A stretch of 64,000 bases of DNA from Helicovermis profundi (lineage in GTDB: Bacteria > Bacillota > Clostridia > Peptostreptococcales > Acidaminobacteraceae): assembly GCF_033097505.1 (NCBI RefSeq), contig NZ_AP028654.1:1818001-1882000 (forward strand). The letters run 5' to 3'. The notes under the pieces were generated by a model. It had not been told where the DNA came from. It saw only the letters and a list, made by a program, of their open reading frames with translations, and did no database searches. Of the stretch, positions 24,632-35,155 are shown one piece after another; the stretch's first letter is position 1, and each line of letters opens with the position of its first letter. Position numbers and translations under genes: made by a program.

Positions 24632-27514
24632 TTAATGAAGTCCAGGATTCCCTTTATAAACATCCTCTAAGGAGTCTTGGATCGAACCAATATTTTCAAG
24701 CGGTATAATATTCTCAATCAAATTATTATTAAGTTCTAAGGTAGTTAAGTTACTCCCTCTTTTTAACAACTCAACATTTGTTAATTCATTGTATCCCATA
24801 TATAATCCATATAAATTTTTTATAGTAGAGGACAACGGTGTAATATCTTTAATATCATTAGCTGTTAAAGCAATAACCAAAATATTTTTACCCCTTAACG
24901 GTGTAATATCCTTAATATAATTATCAGTAAAATCCACATTTTTGTATGCAATATCATCTCTAAATCCACTAACATCAGTTATTCGATTTTTAAGTATAAC
25001 TACTTCCTCACAATTCGTCAAATATTTAAGATCTTTAAGAGATTTAATTTCACCTCTTTTAATTTTCTTATACTGATCCCCTTTATAAAAGGTCCCATCT
25101 ACATAATCTTCTCCCAAATCAAGATTACCAATAGCATAAGAAAACTCCTCATTTCTATCATATATACGGTTTCCTATAACATTTATATAAGTTATAGTAT
25201 CAAGATTCAATTTTGTTAGAGGAACATCACTCCCAATACCCAGTATTCTCCTCACTAATTTTTCAAAAGCTTTATCTTCAAAATGAACAACATCAAGATC
25301 CACAGTTATTATGGAATCCTCTTCATTTGTTGCATCTTTATTAGTATCCTTTAACTGACCTTCATTATTTTCATATTTATTAACTTCTTCAAGTTCATAA
25401 ATAGTAACTTTAACAGTATTAGTTTTCTTTTCAGAATTTATATGAACACCTAATTCAGATCCATAATTTTTATATTTAGAATCTAATTTAACAAAATGTT
25501 CAACGTGATGATTTGTCTGAATTGATTTCAAATCAATCCTAGCATCAATTTCTTTTCGTATCAATATACCTGTTTTATCAACTGTAATTTTTACTACAAA
25601 GTCCTTGTAATTAGATTCATTTAAAATGATACCTCCATTATTGCCATTATGAGCACTTCTATAGAGATATAGCGAGCTTAAATTAGGTACTGAATCATTT
25701 ATACTTATTTCAAAAACTGTATTTTCACCTTCTGAATATTTTTTAATATTATTAATACAATTCGAAATATCTTTAAGCAATAATTCATCAAATTTATTTA
25801 CTTGATTTTTATATACTTCAATAGGAATTTCACTTAAATCTAATTTATCAATATAAGATGGAACTTCATAATCGTAAATGTCCCCGCCCCAAGAATTACC
25901 AGGGTTCTCGCCTGTCAATAAGGTGAAATATTGTTTATCACCAATTATAGCAATTTGATAATTTTTTTCCTCTTCAAAAGAATTATAGCGAGTTTTTTGA
26001 TAATAAGTATCCATTTTTCTATCAATTCTTTTTTCAACACTTGACTTATAATCTTCGTCTAAAAAATTAATATTAAAATTACTATATTCAAAATACGAAG
26101 TATTTAAATTTCTTTCAAATGCATTAACCAACAAAGGATACTTTTCTTTTAATTTATCAATTCTATTAGAATATTTATTTCCATCGTAATCATACGATTC
26201 AATAATAATTTGATTATCTTTATTTCTCATAGTTGAAGCTGTTATACTAACTATAAAATTTAAAGAAATATATTTTTTACCATTAATTAATTTATAAGCG
26301 TATTCACTATCAAAAGCTCCATTCGAAAATGGATTTACAAATGAATAATTGTTTGTACCTTCCATTATGTTAATTACTGTAGCTCTATTATCAAAAAATT
26401 GAATATCACCATCATCACTTGTACTGTTAAATCCCATAACTTTCATAAATTCGTTAAATCCAACATATAGTTCTTTATTAATAATTTTACTTTCTTCAAA
26501 TTTATAAGGCATACCATTAATAATATAAGGTGAGTTAATAACTTCTTTTGTAACTTCAGTTTTTTCTTTTTCTATTATCTTTATATCATTATTTTTTATA
26601 CTTTGATTCTCATTTGAATCACTAAAATTATTTAATATAAATACAGTAAAAATTCCACCAAATAAAACAAATGTAATCAACAATGTGAATATAATTTTAT
26701 TTGAATTTTTTTTAGTAGTATTTTCTGACAAATCATATAGTTTCTTTCTAAATTCATCTAGATTTTTATATCTATCATTAGGATTAAAAGCTGTAGATTT
26801 TTTTATAAATTTCTTAACTTTTATTGGCATTAAGGCAGTATCCAATTTATTGCCTAAGCTACTATCATAAAGTAATTCACCACTTAACATATAAAAAAAT
26901 GTACAACCTAATGAAAAAATATCTGATTTAAATGTAGTTTGCGAAAATCCATATTGTTCAGGAGCAGCATAGCCCCTTGTGCCTGAAATTATAGTATCTG
27001 AATTATTTGTTTTACCTTCACATATTGTTCTCGCTGCATTAAAATCAATAAGTTTTACTTTTTTATCTTTTGTTATCATTATATTTTGTGGCTTTAAATC
27101 CCTATGTATAACTTTATTTTTATGAAGATAACTTACTACATCAATTACTTTTAACATAATTTGAATTGAATCTTCTAAATTAATTCGTCTATCTTTTTTT
27201 ACCGCATCTTCAATAGTAAGTCCATCAATAAATTCCATAATTATGTATGTTGAATCAATTGATTCTATGATTTCATATACTTTAGGCAGTGCATCATGAG
27301 CTAATTTATTTAAAATTTTGTATTCTTTAACTAATTCACTTTCATTAATACTTACTTCTTTACACGCAAAAAAGGCACCATTATTATCTATAACTTTGTA
27401 TACATTAGAATATTTAGTCCTACTTAATGTTTCTAATATATTGTATTTTTCTTCAAAAACTCCAACATTTGGATATCTTGATTCAAATTCATCAATTAGA
27501 TTTTCTTTTTCCAT
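24632..27514 (-). CDS. Membrane Ser/Thr protein kinase with extracellular CuAO-like and LRR region
   Basis: A 960-residue receptor-like kinase. Residues 1-270 are a Hanks kinase: glycine loop, FACKEVSI lysine, VIHRDLKPQN catalytic loop, KLIDFNAAR (DFN instead of the usual DFG), and GTRGYAAPEQYG activation segment. One membrane segment follows (about 274-296), then an extracellular part with a copper-amine-oxidase-N-like fold (about 330-440), a long beta-rich domain, and C-terminal leucine-rich repeats (NYIKDITPL, NDIKDITPL). It has no PASTA repeats. Start at 27514 follows GGGGG; an earlier ATG overlaps that site. The XRE regulator gene ends 14 bp upstream. Confidence 0.85.
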   Translation of the reverse strand: MEKENLIDEFESRYPNVGVFEEKYNILETLSRTKYSNVYKVIDNNGAFFACKEVSINESELVKEYKILNKLAHDALPKVYEIIESIDSTYIIMEFIDGLTIEDAVKKDRRINLEDSIQIMLKVIDVVSYLHKNKVIHRDLKPQNIMITKDKKVKLIDFNAARTICEGKTNNSDTIISGTRGYAAPEQYGFSQTTFKSDIFSLGCTFFYMLSGELLYDSSLGNKLDTALMPIKVKKFIKKSTAFNPNDRYKNLDEFRKKLYDLSENTTKKNSNKIIFTLLITFVLFGGIFTVFILNNFSDSNENQSIKNNDIKIIEKEKTEVTKEVINSPYIINGMPYKFEESKIINKELYVGFNEFMKVMGFNSTSDDGDIQFFDNRATVINIMEGTNNYSFVNPFSNGAFDSEYAYKLINGKKYISLNFIVSITASTMRNKDNQIIIESYDYDGNKYSNRIDKLKEKYPLLVNAFERNLNTSYFEYSNFNINFLDEDYKSSVEKRIDRKMDTYYQKTRYNSFEEEKNYQIAIIGDKQYFTLLTGENPGNSWGGDIYDYEVPSYIDKLDLSEIPIEVYKNQVNKFDELLLKDISNCINNIKKYSEGENTVFEISINDSVPNLSSLYLYRSAHNGNNGGIILNESNYKDFVVKITVDKTGILIRKEIDARIDLKSIQTNHHVEHFVKLDSKYKNYGSELGVHINSEKKTNTVKVTIYELEEVNKYENNEGQLKDTNKDATNEEDSIITVDLDVVHFEDKAFEKLVRRILGIGSDVPLTKLNLDTITYINVIGNRIYDRNEEFSYAIGNLDLGEDYVDGTFYKGDQYKKIKRGEIKSLKDLKYLTNCEEVVILKNRITDVSGFRDDIAYKNVDFTDNYIKDITPLRGKNILVIALTANDIKDITPLSSTIKNLYGLYMGYNELTNVELLKRGSNLTTLELNNNLIENIIPLENIGSIQDSLEDVYKGNPGLH

Positions 27515-27528
27515 AAATACCATCCCCC

Positions 27529-27963
27529 TTATTTATCACTTAAAAAAGTTGATTCTTTTAAATCATAAAGTATTTCATCGGTATCAAATAGCGACATTTT
27601 CTTGTTTATGCAAAAAATCACAACTGCATCCCTTTTAACTTTTGCATATAGTGAATTAAGATTAAAATATCTTAACAGTTTTTGCGTTTCATTAAAATCA
27701 AGTTTTAACCCATATGCCAACTGAATACATTTGTTCCTTGTAGGTTTTTTAAAACCATTAAATAATTCATATACATAAGCACTAGATAATCCCGATAACT
27801 TAATAACATCCGATTTTTTAAGTTTATTATTTATAAGTAATTCATTTAAAAAATTTTTAGCTTCCTTATCTATAAAATACTTATCAGTCTCATTAAGTAT
27901 TTCATCTAAATTATTTCCTTCAATTAATTTATTGCTAATCCACTCTGTATCTTTTAAAGTCAT
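27529..27963 (-). CDS. XRE-type HTH regulator paired with the kinase
   Basis: A 144-residue protein with a central helix-turn-helix (about residues 40-95: NKLKKSDVIKLSGLSSAYVYELFNG… pattern, in parts; QLAYGLKLDFNETQKLLRYF). The C-terminal 40 residues are helical. XRE-like genes next to Ser/Thr kinase genes are a recurring pair in Clostridia, so it is probably a regulator or substrate of the kinase; that link is inference. Stop and kinase start are 14 bp apart. Confidence 0.75.
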   Translation of the reverse strand: MTLKDTEWISNKLIEGNNLDEILNETDKYFIDKEAKNFLNELLINNKLKKSDVIKLSGLSSAYVYELFNGFKKPTRNKCIQLAYGLKLDFNETQKLLRYFNLNSLYAKVKRDAVVIFCINKKMSLFDTDEILYDLKESTFLSDK

Positions 27964-28350
27964 GTCTCCCCCTAGTACATAATTAATTTTATATTATTTA
28001 TAGTTTATAAACTTCTGCTATAAGCAGAAATAATATTTTTTATATTTATATAAGAAACTCAATTATCTTTCTATATTTCACATAATTAATTTATCATAAT
28101 TTTATAATAAACACAATTTGTTAACATATTTTAAACCGGTATATCTAACTAATACAAACGATTACAAGATATGTTAAAATAATATTTATTCATATTATAA
28201 AATTTAATGTATCTATATTATATTATTATAGTAATAGCTTAAAATTAAGGAATTTTAACTAAACTGCTTTTATATAAAGAAAATATACTATTCTAACTTG
28301 CTTATGCTATAATAAGCACAATAACATACATACTTAAAGGAAGTGATTTT
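27964..28350. promoter_or_regulatory. Divergent promoter region, XRE-kinase and dsdA
   Basis: 387 bp without a gene. A TATAAT at about 28309-28314 and AAAGGAAGTG before the dsdA ATG serve the rightward gene. TTCTGCTATAAGCAGAA at about 28012-28028 is a palindrome near the leftward start that could be the XRE operator; a related TTCTGCTAATAGCAGAA occurs at 24319-24335, before the DUF3137-like gene. Confidence 0.5.
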
Positions 28351-29652
28351 ATGTTTTCTAATCTTGAAAAAAAGTACGAAGAAATTAGCCTTCTAAAAAC
28401 TCAAGCTCCTATTTTTTGGCAAAATACTAATTATATAAAAGACTACGATTTAATAAAAAACTCTGATTTTTCAATGGATAATGTAATTGATGCAAGAGAA
28501 AGATTAAAAAGATTTTCTAAATATTTCATCTCTGCTTTCCCTGAAACAAAAGAAGATAATGGACTCATTGAATCTCCAATATATAAAATTGATAATATAA
28601 AAAATAAATTAATTAAAAATTTTAATGGTAATTTGTATCTAAAAGCTGATAGTGAACTCAAGATATCTGGATCAATAAAGGCAAGAGGCGGTATATATGA
28701 AGTTTTAAAATTTGCAGAAGAAATAGCAATTAATAATAATATGATTACAATAAATGATGACTACATTATTTTTAATACTGAAAAATTTAAATCGTTTTTT
28801 TCTAATTATAGTATAGCTGTAGGTTCGACTGGAAATTTAGGCCTTAGCATTGGTATTATTAGTGCAAAACTCGGATTTAAAGTTGATGTTCATATGTCAA
28901 ATGACGCAAAAAAATGGAAAAAAGATAAACTACGCTCTTTAGGTGTAAATGTAATAGAATATGAATCAGACTATAGCGTAGCAGTTGAAAACGGACGTAA
29001 AATTGCATTAAATAATCCCCTTTGCCATTTCGTAGATGATGAAAGTTCAATTGATTTGTTTTTAGGTTATTCAGTAGCAGGACAACGGCTTAAAGACCAA
29101 TTAATGAGACTTAATATAACTATAAATAAAGACCATCCCCTATTTGTATACTTGCCTTGCGGAGTTGGTGGTGGACCTGGCGGAGTAACTTTTGGACTTA
29201 AATTAGCTTTTGGTGAAAATGTTTATCCTATATTTGCCGAACCAACTAATTCACCTTGTATGATGCTTTCAGTAATGACTGGTCTAAATGAAAATATATC
29301 AGTTAATGATATCGGACTTACTAATATAACTTTGGCTGATGGACTGGCTGTTGGAAGAGCATCTGGACTAGTAAGTAAAACATTAAGCCATTCAATTGCT
29401 GGTTTTTATACTACTAGCGATGATAGACTTAAGTTTTTATTAAAAGAAATGTATAAAGAAGAAAATATATTTCTTGAACCTTCCGCTCTTATTGGACTTG
29501 AAGGACCAAACTATATTTTTAATAGTATCGAAGGAAAAACTTTAATAAACAAATTTGATTTAACCGATAAAATGAATAATTCTATTCACATTGTTTGGGC
29601 AACTGGCGGAAGTATGGTTCCTAAAAGTGAAAGAGAGTTATTTTTAAAATAA
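28351..29652 (+). CDS. dsdA: D-serine ammonia-lyase (dehydratase)
   Basis: A 433-residue PLP enzyme converting D-serine to pyruvate and ammonia. The PLP lysine is in [14 protein letters not shown] (about residue 111), the phosphate-binding loop in [12 protein letters not shown], and a glycine-rich [12 protein letters not shown] segment follows; family length is normal. Good ribosome binding site (AAAGGAAGTG) and own promoter. No dsdC or transporter is adjacent. A bidirectional terminator follows, shared with the htrA gene. Confidence 0.93.
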   Translation: MFSNLEKKYEEISLLKTQAPIFWQNTNYIKDYDLIKNSDFSMDNVIDARERLKRFSKYFISAFPETKEDNGLIESPIYKIDNIKNKLIKNFNGNLYLKADSELKISGSIKARGGIYEVLKFAEEIAINNNMITINDDYIIFNTEKFKSFFSNYSIAVGSTGNLGLSIGIISAKLGFKVDVHMSNDAKKWKKDKLRSLGVNVIEYESDYSVAVENGRKIALNNPLCHFVDDESSIDLFLGYSVAGQRLKDQLMRLNITINKDHPLFVYLPCGVGGGPGGVTFGLKLAFGENVYPIFAEPTNSPCMMLSVMTGLNENISVNDIGLTNITLADGLAVGRASGLVSKTLSHSIAGFYTTSDDRLKFLLKEMYKEENIFLEPSALIGLEGPNYIFNSIEGKTLINKFDLTDKMNNSIHIVWATGGSMVPKSERELFLK

Positions 29653-29655
29653 TAC

Positions 29656-29694
29656 AAAATAAAAGCTATGCAATTTAAGCATAGCTTTTATTTT
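29656..29694. terminator. Bidirectional terminator between dsdA and htrA
   Basis: A perfect 16-bp stem AAAATAAAAGCTATGC with its complement and a 7-base loop, with T-rich sequence on both sides. Confidence 0.88.
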
Positions 29695-29701
29695 GTCTAT
29701 A

Positions 29702-31090
29702 TTAATTTTTTTGTGTTGGAACTTTATTCTTGTCACCAAGTTTAACTTTTAAGACCATTTTATCTTTACTGTCTCTTACAATTTTAAGATTTACTTCGTC
29801 TCCTACTTTATAGTTTTTCATAACGTTTAATAAATCATCCATTGTGTTAATTCTATTGTCATCAAGTGAAATTATTATATCACCTTTTTTAAGTCCCGCT
29901 CTAGCAGCCCCTGAGCCTTCAATTACATCATATACAAAAACTCCAATTGGAACTTCATATGTTTCAGAAGCATTTTTATCTATATCTTTTCCGTAAATTC
30001 CAATATAAGGTCTAGAAATATATCCATTTTCTAAAAGCTCTTTTATAATTGGTTTTGCAGAGTTAATAGGTATAGCAAATCCAATTCCTTCAACGCTAGT
30101 TTCTGCAATCTTAACTGAATTTATTCCAATTACTTCACCCTTACTATTTAGAAGTGGCCCTCCACTATTTCCTGGGTTAATTGCAGCATCGGTTTGAATT
30201 AAACTTAATGAATTTGATCCTTTAAGTTCACGATTAAGCGCACTTATAACACCTACTGTAACTGTATTATTATATCCTAAAGGATTTCCCATTGCTATTG
30301 CAGTTTCTCCAACTTTAATATTATCAGAATCGCCTAATATAAGAGGTTTAATTAAGGAAAGAGTTTCAGCTTTTATATCGCTTTTTTTAACTTTAATTAC
30401 AGCTAAATCTGTTGATTCATCAGCACCTACAATTTTAGCATCAACCATTTCGCCTTTAGATATTTCTGCTATAAGTTGATTGGAATTAGCAACAACATGA
30501 TTATTTGTTAGAATATATACATAATCATTATCTATTCTAAAAATAATTCCCGAACCTGCGTCTTTACTCATTCTTGTATTATTAAAATAATCTTTATAAT
30601 AAACCTTATTTGTAATTGCAACCACGCTTGAACCAACTTTATCAACTACATTTGTAACTTCATTTTTAGAATCAGTATAGCTGGTATTAACTTTTTCGGC
30701 GCTATTTGATGAAGATGTATAATAAGCGGGCATTAAATCATTTCTATAATAGTGATTTATTGAACCAATGCCGACTCCAGTTCCAATTCCACCAAATAAA
30801 AATGCAACTAGTACAAGCGACATAATCTGTCTAAAAGTAAGTGGATTTCTTTTTTTATGTTCTTTTTTATTTATAATTTTACTTTCAGTTTTAATATCTT
30901 GATTTAAATTATAATTATTAATAGGTCCACTAGTACTTTTATTTGCCTCAATGCTACTTGTAGCTTCTATATTTTGATTTGAATCATCTAATACAATTTC
31001 TTCTATATTTTCTTTATCATTTATAATTCCGTTTTCATTTTCATTCATATTATCATTTAAATCTGTATTTTTATTTTCTTCGTTAATCAT
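29702..31090 (-). CDS. HtrA/DegP-type membrane serine protease
   Basis: A 462-residue S1C protease for envelope protein quality control. The N-terminal 95 residues are acidic/Asn-rich and cytosolic, then one membrane segment (about 95-115) anchors the extracytoplasmic protease. Triad: His in LTNNHVVANS, Asp in ESTDLAVIKV, Ser in NPGNSGGPLL. One PDZ domain follows (about 360-445: GAARAGLKKGDIIISLDD). It sits downstream of an hsp20 gene and a two-component system, consistent with an envelope or heat stress group. Confidence 0.92.
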   Translation of the reverse strand: MINEENKNTDLNDNMNENENGIINDKENIEEIVLDDSNQNIEATSSIEANKSTSGPINNYNLNQDIKTESKIINKKEHKKRNPLTFRQIMSLVLVAFLFGGIGTGVGIGSINHYYRNDLMPAYYTSSSNSAEKVNTSYTDSKNEVTNVVDKVGSSVVAITNKVYYKDYFNNTRMSKDAGSGIIFRIDNDYVYILTNNHVVANSNQLIAEISKGEMVDAKIVGADESTDLAVIKVKKSDIKAETLSLIKPLILGDSDNIKVGETAIAMGNPLGYNNTVTVGVISALNRELKGSNSLSLIQTDAAINPGNSGGPLLNSKGEVIGINSVKIAETSVEGIGFAIPINSAKPIIKELLENGYISRPYIGIYGKDIDKNASETYEVPIGVFVYDVIEGSGAARAGLKKGDIIISLDDNRINTMDDLLNVMKNYKVGDEVNLKIVRDSKDKMVLKVKLGDKNKVPTQKN

Positions 31091-31110
31091 ATTGTCACCA
31101 CCAAATTTTT

Positions 31111-31563
31111 TTATTTAATTTGAATAATTTTTTTGATATTATTGGCTTTTGACTTTTTTAAATTAACTGTTAAAACTCCATCTTCAAACGTTGCTTCAAT
31201 ATCAGACGATATAACATTATCTATTAAAAAACTTCTTCTAAATTCTCCGCACCGTCTTTCTTTTCTAATGTATTTTCCAATTGTACAATTTTCTTCTTTA
31301 TTCTTTTTTGCAGAAATCGTTAAATAATTATTATCATACTCGATTGCAACATTTTCTTTGCAAAATCCTGGAAGATCTGCAATAATAGCAAATTCATCTT
31401 CAGTTTCTATTACGTCGACTTTAAATGAACTGAATTTTTCTTCTAATTTGTTATTGAAAGGTTGTAAAAATTCTTCAATAAAATTATCAAATATTTTATC
31501 AAAAACCTCTTCTTTTTTTTCATCGCGATTAATTAATTTATTACCGGTAATTCGCCTAAGCAT
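31111..31563 (-). CDS. Small heat shock protein (Hsp20/alpha-crystallin family)
   Basis: A 150-residue ATP-independent holdase. The alpha-crystallin domain spans about residues 45-140 with KVDVIETEDEFAIIADLPGF, the YLTISAKK strand, the RRCGEFRRSFLI strand and the C-terminal GVLTVNLKK; an IKKIIQIK-like tail replaces the classic IxI. Good ribosome binding site (TTAGGAGG). 21 bp upstream of htrA and about 100 bp downstream of the histidine kinase. Confidence 0.92.
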   Translation of the reverse strand: MLRRITGNKLINRDEKKEEVFDKIFDNFIEEFLQPFNNKLEEKFSSFKVDVIETEDEFAIIADLPGFCKENVAIEYDNNYLTISAKKNKEENCTIGKYIRKERRCGEFRRSFLIDNVISSDIEATFEDGVLTVNLKKSKANNIKKIIQIK

Positions 31564-31660
31564 TGCACACCTCCTAAACCAACAATATCAATTTATATAT
31601 TATTCATCTATATAAATATTAAATCAAATATATAAAGTAATTATGAATAAAATGTTAATT

Positions 31661-33085
31661 CTAATTGTTTTTTTTAAAAATTTGTGTAGCTACTGAAAAT
31701 ATAAACATAACACCTATTTTTTCGTCGCTATAAACTTCTATTTTCTCTTCATGAGCTTTAATAATTTCTTTAACAATTGAAAGTCCAAGACCTGTAGATT
31801 TTCTTTGCATTCCTCTTGAATCATCTAATTTTGTAAATCTAGTCCATATATTTTTAATATCTTCTTTTGGAATAATCGCACCACTATTTTGAATTCCTAT
31901 AATAATTTTTTCATCTTTAATTTCTGATTTTATAGTTAATTTCCCCTCAATATCAATAAATTTAAGTGCATTATCCATTAAATTATAAATAACTCTTCTA
32001 ATACTTTCAACATCACCGTGAGCTAAAATAGATTCTTTAAATAAATTTAAAGTTAATTTAACTTTTTTTTCAATTATTCTACTTTCAAATTTATCAAGTT
32101 CATTTAAAAGCATGGAATTAATATCAAAATCTGTTTTATTTAAAGTTAAATTCCCACCTTCCATCGCCGAAAGATCAAGCATATCATTTACCATTTTTGT
32201 TAATCTTTCACTTTCGTTAAATACAATTTTTAAATATCTATCTTGCTTATCTCTTTCAATCGTTCCATCAAGTATTCCTCTTGTATATCCTGTTATTGAG
32301 GTAAGTGGACTTCTTAAATCATGTGATAAGTTTGAAATAAACTTTTTCTTTTTAGCCTCTTGCTTACATAGTTCATCCGCCATATAATTAAAACTTTCTG
32401 CAAGCTCTCCGATTTCGTCGTTTCTATTTACTTTGATTTTTTTATCAAAATTGCCTTTTGCTATATATCTAACTGCATCTGTTAAACTCGAAATTTCTTT
32501 ATTAATCCTTCTTGTAATTGTAAAAAGAATTATAATTGCAATAAGTCCAGAAATTGATAGGGCAATAACTGTTATCATAAAAATTGCCGATGTAGTTTTA
32601 TATATTTCCGGCATAGGTACCATCATAAACATACCAAGATGAGCAGAATTATCAACAATTATTGGATAACCAATTACTAAAACTTGATCAGTTACACCAT
32701 TCATATAACCACGTTTCGTAATTATATTTTTTTCAAAAACTTTTTTAAGATCACCTACAGTAATACCTGAATCACTAAATACTAAGCTATTTTTTTCATT
32801 GTTAAGTAAGAATCTTCCATCTGACTTTATAAGCCATATACTTGATCTAGTATATTTTTGAAAAGAAATTAATTCACTTCTCACTTTATCAACATCTAAA
32901 ACACCTGTTTGACATGCTTCTAAATACATTTCTTGAAATGACTCCGCTTGCTTTAATAAGGTCGCTTTTTTTTCATTAATAAAGAAGTACTGGAGAACAG
33001 AATTCGCTCCAGCACTAATAATAATATACGCTATAAAAAGTACAACTAAATATACAATTAATAATTTTTTAAAAATAGTTTTCAT
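31661..33085 (-). CDS. Sensor histidine kinase
   Basis: A 474-residue membrane kinase: two membrane segments (about 9-31 and 165-188) around an extracytoplasmic sensor domain, HAMP (about 190-242), HisKA with the phospho-accepting His in SNLSHDLRSPLTSITGY, and HATPase_c with NLMDNALKF (N box), GLGLSIVKEI (G box). It is immediately downstream of the response regulator gene (9 bp gap), forming a pair. The sensed signal is not evident; neighbours suggest envelope stress. Confidence 0.92.
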   Translation of the reverse strand: MKTIFKKLLIVYLVVLFIAYIIISAGANSVLQYFFINEKKATLLKQAESFQEMYLEACQTGVLDVDKVRSELISFQKYTRSSIWLIKSDGRFLLNNEKNSLVFSDSGITVGDLKKVFEKNIITKRGYMNGVTDQVLVIGYPIIVDNSAHLGMFMMVPMPEIYKTTSAIFMITVIALSISGLIAIIILFTITRRINKEISSLTDAVRYIAKGNFDKKIKVNRNDEIGELAESFNYMADELCKQEAKKKKFISNLSHDLRSPLTSITGYTRGILDGTIERDKQDRYLKIVFNESERLTKMVNDMLDLSAMEGGNLTLNKTDFDINSMLLNELDKFESRIIEKKVKLTLNLFKESILAHGDVESIRRVIYNLMDNALKFIDIEGKLTIKSEIKDEKIIIGIQNSGAIIPKEDIKNIWTRFTKLDDSRGMQRKSTGLGLSIVKEIIKAHEEKIEVYSDEKIGVMFIFSVATQIFKKNN

Positions 33086-33094
33086 AATTTCACC

Positions 33095-33781
33095 TTACTT
33101 GTCTAATCTAAATTTATATCCAACACCCCATACCGTTTTTATTTCCCATTCTGTTTGGTTACTAAGTTTCTCTCTTAATCTTTTAATATGAACATCTACT
33201 GTTCTTGTTTCACCTATATAATCATAACCCCATATCTGATCAAGTAACTGTTCTCTAGTAAAAACTCTATTTGGATGACTTGCAAGATGATAAAGAAGCT
33301 CCATTTCTTTTGGTGGAATTTCCATCTTCTTACCAAAATAAGTTAAATTAAAATCAGTCATATTAATAATTAAATTCGGAAGAACTAATACATTCGAATC
33401 ATCAGTCGTATCTGAATATCTTCTTATAACAGCCTTTACTCTAGCAAGCATTTCTTTAGGATCAAATGGTTTAACCATATAATCATCTGCCCCAAGTTCA
33501 AGCCCTAACACTTTATCAAATGTATCATTTTTTGCAGTAACCATAATAACGGGAACTTTGCTTATTTTTCTAATTTCCCTTAATACTTCATATCCATCCA
33601 TTTCAGGAAGCATTATATCAAGTAAAATTAAATCAGGAATATTTTCAGAAAACTTTGTTAACATTTCTTTTCCTGATAAAAATTCTGTTGTAGTGTAACC
33701 TTCTTTTGATAAATATAGTGAGATTAGTCCAGATATATTAGGATCATCATCTACTATAAACACTTTTTTATTTCTGCTCAT
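33095..33781 (-). CDS. OmpR-family response regulator
   Basis: A 228-residue DNA-binding regulator, partner of the adjacent kinase. Receiver: acidic DDD near the N-terminus, phospho-Asp in LILLDIMLPEMDG (about residue 54), VTAKND and KPF lysine (VKPFDPKEML). C-terminal winged helix (about 130-226): PPKEMELLYHLASHP, RTVDVHIKRLREKL and TVWGVGYKF. It probably controls the operon and perhaps htrA/hsp20. Confidence 0.93.
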   Translation of the reverse strand: MSRNKKVFIVDDDPNISGLISLYLSKEGYTTTEFLSGKEMLTKFSENIPDLILLDIMLPEMDGYEVLREIRKISKVPVIMVTAKNDTFDKVLGLELGADDYMVKPFDPKEMLARVKAVIRRYSDTTDDSNVLVLPNLIINMTDFNLTYFGKKMEIPPKEMELLYHLASHPNRVFTREQLLDQIWGYDYIGETRTVDVHIKRLREKLSNQTEWEIKTVWGVGYKFRLDK

Positions 33782-33821
33782 TTCATCCTCTCCATTTCAA
33801 TTGTTTTATTTAGCTTTTACC

Positions 33822-34961
33822 TTAGTTTTTGTTTAAACTATTCATTCCTGGCATTACTACTTTAAAAATATTTGTTTTTCTAATATTTATAAATTGTACT
33901 CTTTCTTCGAAACTTGATTTTATAAAAAATAATCCTCTATCAAGATTTTTGCCACTATCTACTATTAAAAAAACATTATACAACCAGTTATTTCGTCTTC
34001 TAGGATTCGAATTATGTATTAAATTATTAACCCTTTCTTTCCCAAATGTACTACCTGGATTACTTACAACAATTTTTCGCTTTCCAACATTTATAAGTAT
34101 TTCTCTGGATATATCAAAATAATCCCTATGTATTAAAGCATTAATAACCGCTTCTTTTACAGCATCAACAGGATAATTAATATCTAAATTCATAAAATAG
34201 TTAACCACTTTATCAATCATATCAAAAATATTTCCTTTAACAAACACAACCTTTTTATCTTTTGAAAATCGATTTACAATTCTTATACCAGTATAGGGCA
34301 AAAAAAGTTGTGGATTCTTACAAAACATAAGTACTCCGCCAAGAGTAGGAACAAAAGAATCACTATCTTTATCATAATGAAAAATGCCAAGATTATTCAG
34401 AAGAGAATAATTATCTACTTGATTAATTAAATTTATTTTTCTCAAATAGCTATCAATCAAATCTTTATCATATACATCTAAGCTCATATTAAATAATGGT
34501 GTCTTTTCATTGTTTATAATGCCATTATATTGAAGCATACTCGCAATTTCATCTCTTCTAGCAACATCTGTAGTTGAACCCCGTCTAAGATAGAACGCGC
34601 CTGTTTGACGCATTTGATGCGGTTTTTGAAAACTCCTAAATATAATAATTACGCAAACTTCTTTTTTTTCAACCTTAACTTTTTCTACTCTTACAACAAG
34701 TGGAGGGTCACATCTTAAACTGAGTAATTGCTGAATAGATTCTTCCCTATACTCTTTATCACCAATTCCTTTAATAACTTTTGTCTTATCTACAACACCA
34801 ATTATTATATATCCTCTTCCGCCTTGGCTGTTTGCAATCGCAATAATATCTTTTGCCATTTCTTTTTTACCTGATTCACATGTAATATCAACTTCTTCTT
34901 TAAAATCAAGTTTTGGTCCTTCATTTTGTTTTAGTAAAGAATATAATTTTCCTTTATTCAT
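33822..34961 (-). CDS. AlbA_2-domain ATP-binding protein (putative regulator)
   Basis: A 379-residue protein with an N-terminal Schlafen-type AlbA_2 domain (about 10-130: LDFKEEVDI, IIAIANSQGGRGYIIIGV, FQKPHQMRQTGAFYLRRGSTT) and a C-terminal HATPase_c_4-like region (about 245-350: YPVDAVKEAVINALIHRDYFD, INVGKRKIVVSNPG). Such proteins are usually annotated as transcriptional regulators or helicases, but the mechanism is not settled. It is 40 bp upstream of the two-component genes and may be their first operon member. Confidence 0.8.
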   Translation of the reverse strand: MNKGKLYSLLKQNEGPKLDFKEEVDITCESGKKEMAKDIIAIANSQGGRGYIIIGVVDKTKVIKGIGDKEYREESIQQLLSLRCDPPLVVRVEKVKVEKKEVCVIIIFRSFQKPHQMRQTGAFYLRRGSTTDVARRDEIASMLQYNGIINNEKTPLFNMSLDVYDKDLIDSYLRKINLINQVDNYSLLNNLGIFHYDKDSDSFVPTLGGVLMFCKNPQLFLPYTGIRIVNRFSKDKKVVFVKGNIFDMIDKVVNYFMNLDINYPVDAVKEAVINALIHRDYFDISREILINVGKRKIVVSNPGSTFGKERVNNLIHNSNPRRRNNWLYNVFLIVDSGKNLDRGLFFIKSSFEERVQFINIRKTNIFKVVMPGMNSLNKN

Positions 34962-35155
34962 ATATTACTCCTATAAGAATTAATTAGCTTTCAAAAACTT
35001 AAAATTTTATTATTAATAATAACTACTTCTAAAGCAAATCTATCTATACATATATTTTAACATACAAATGCATACAATATATTAAAAAAATATTATAAAA
35101 TCTGTTATAATGTACATGAATGTAAGTGAATTATTCTAAATTATAGAGGTGAAAA

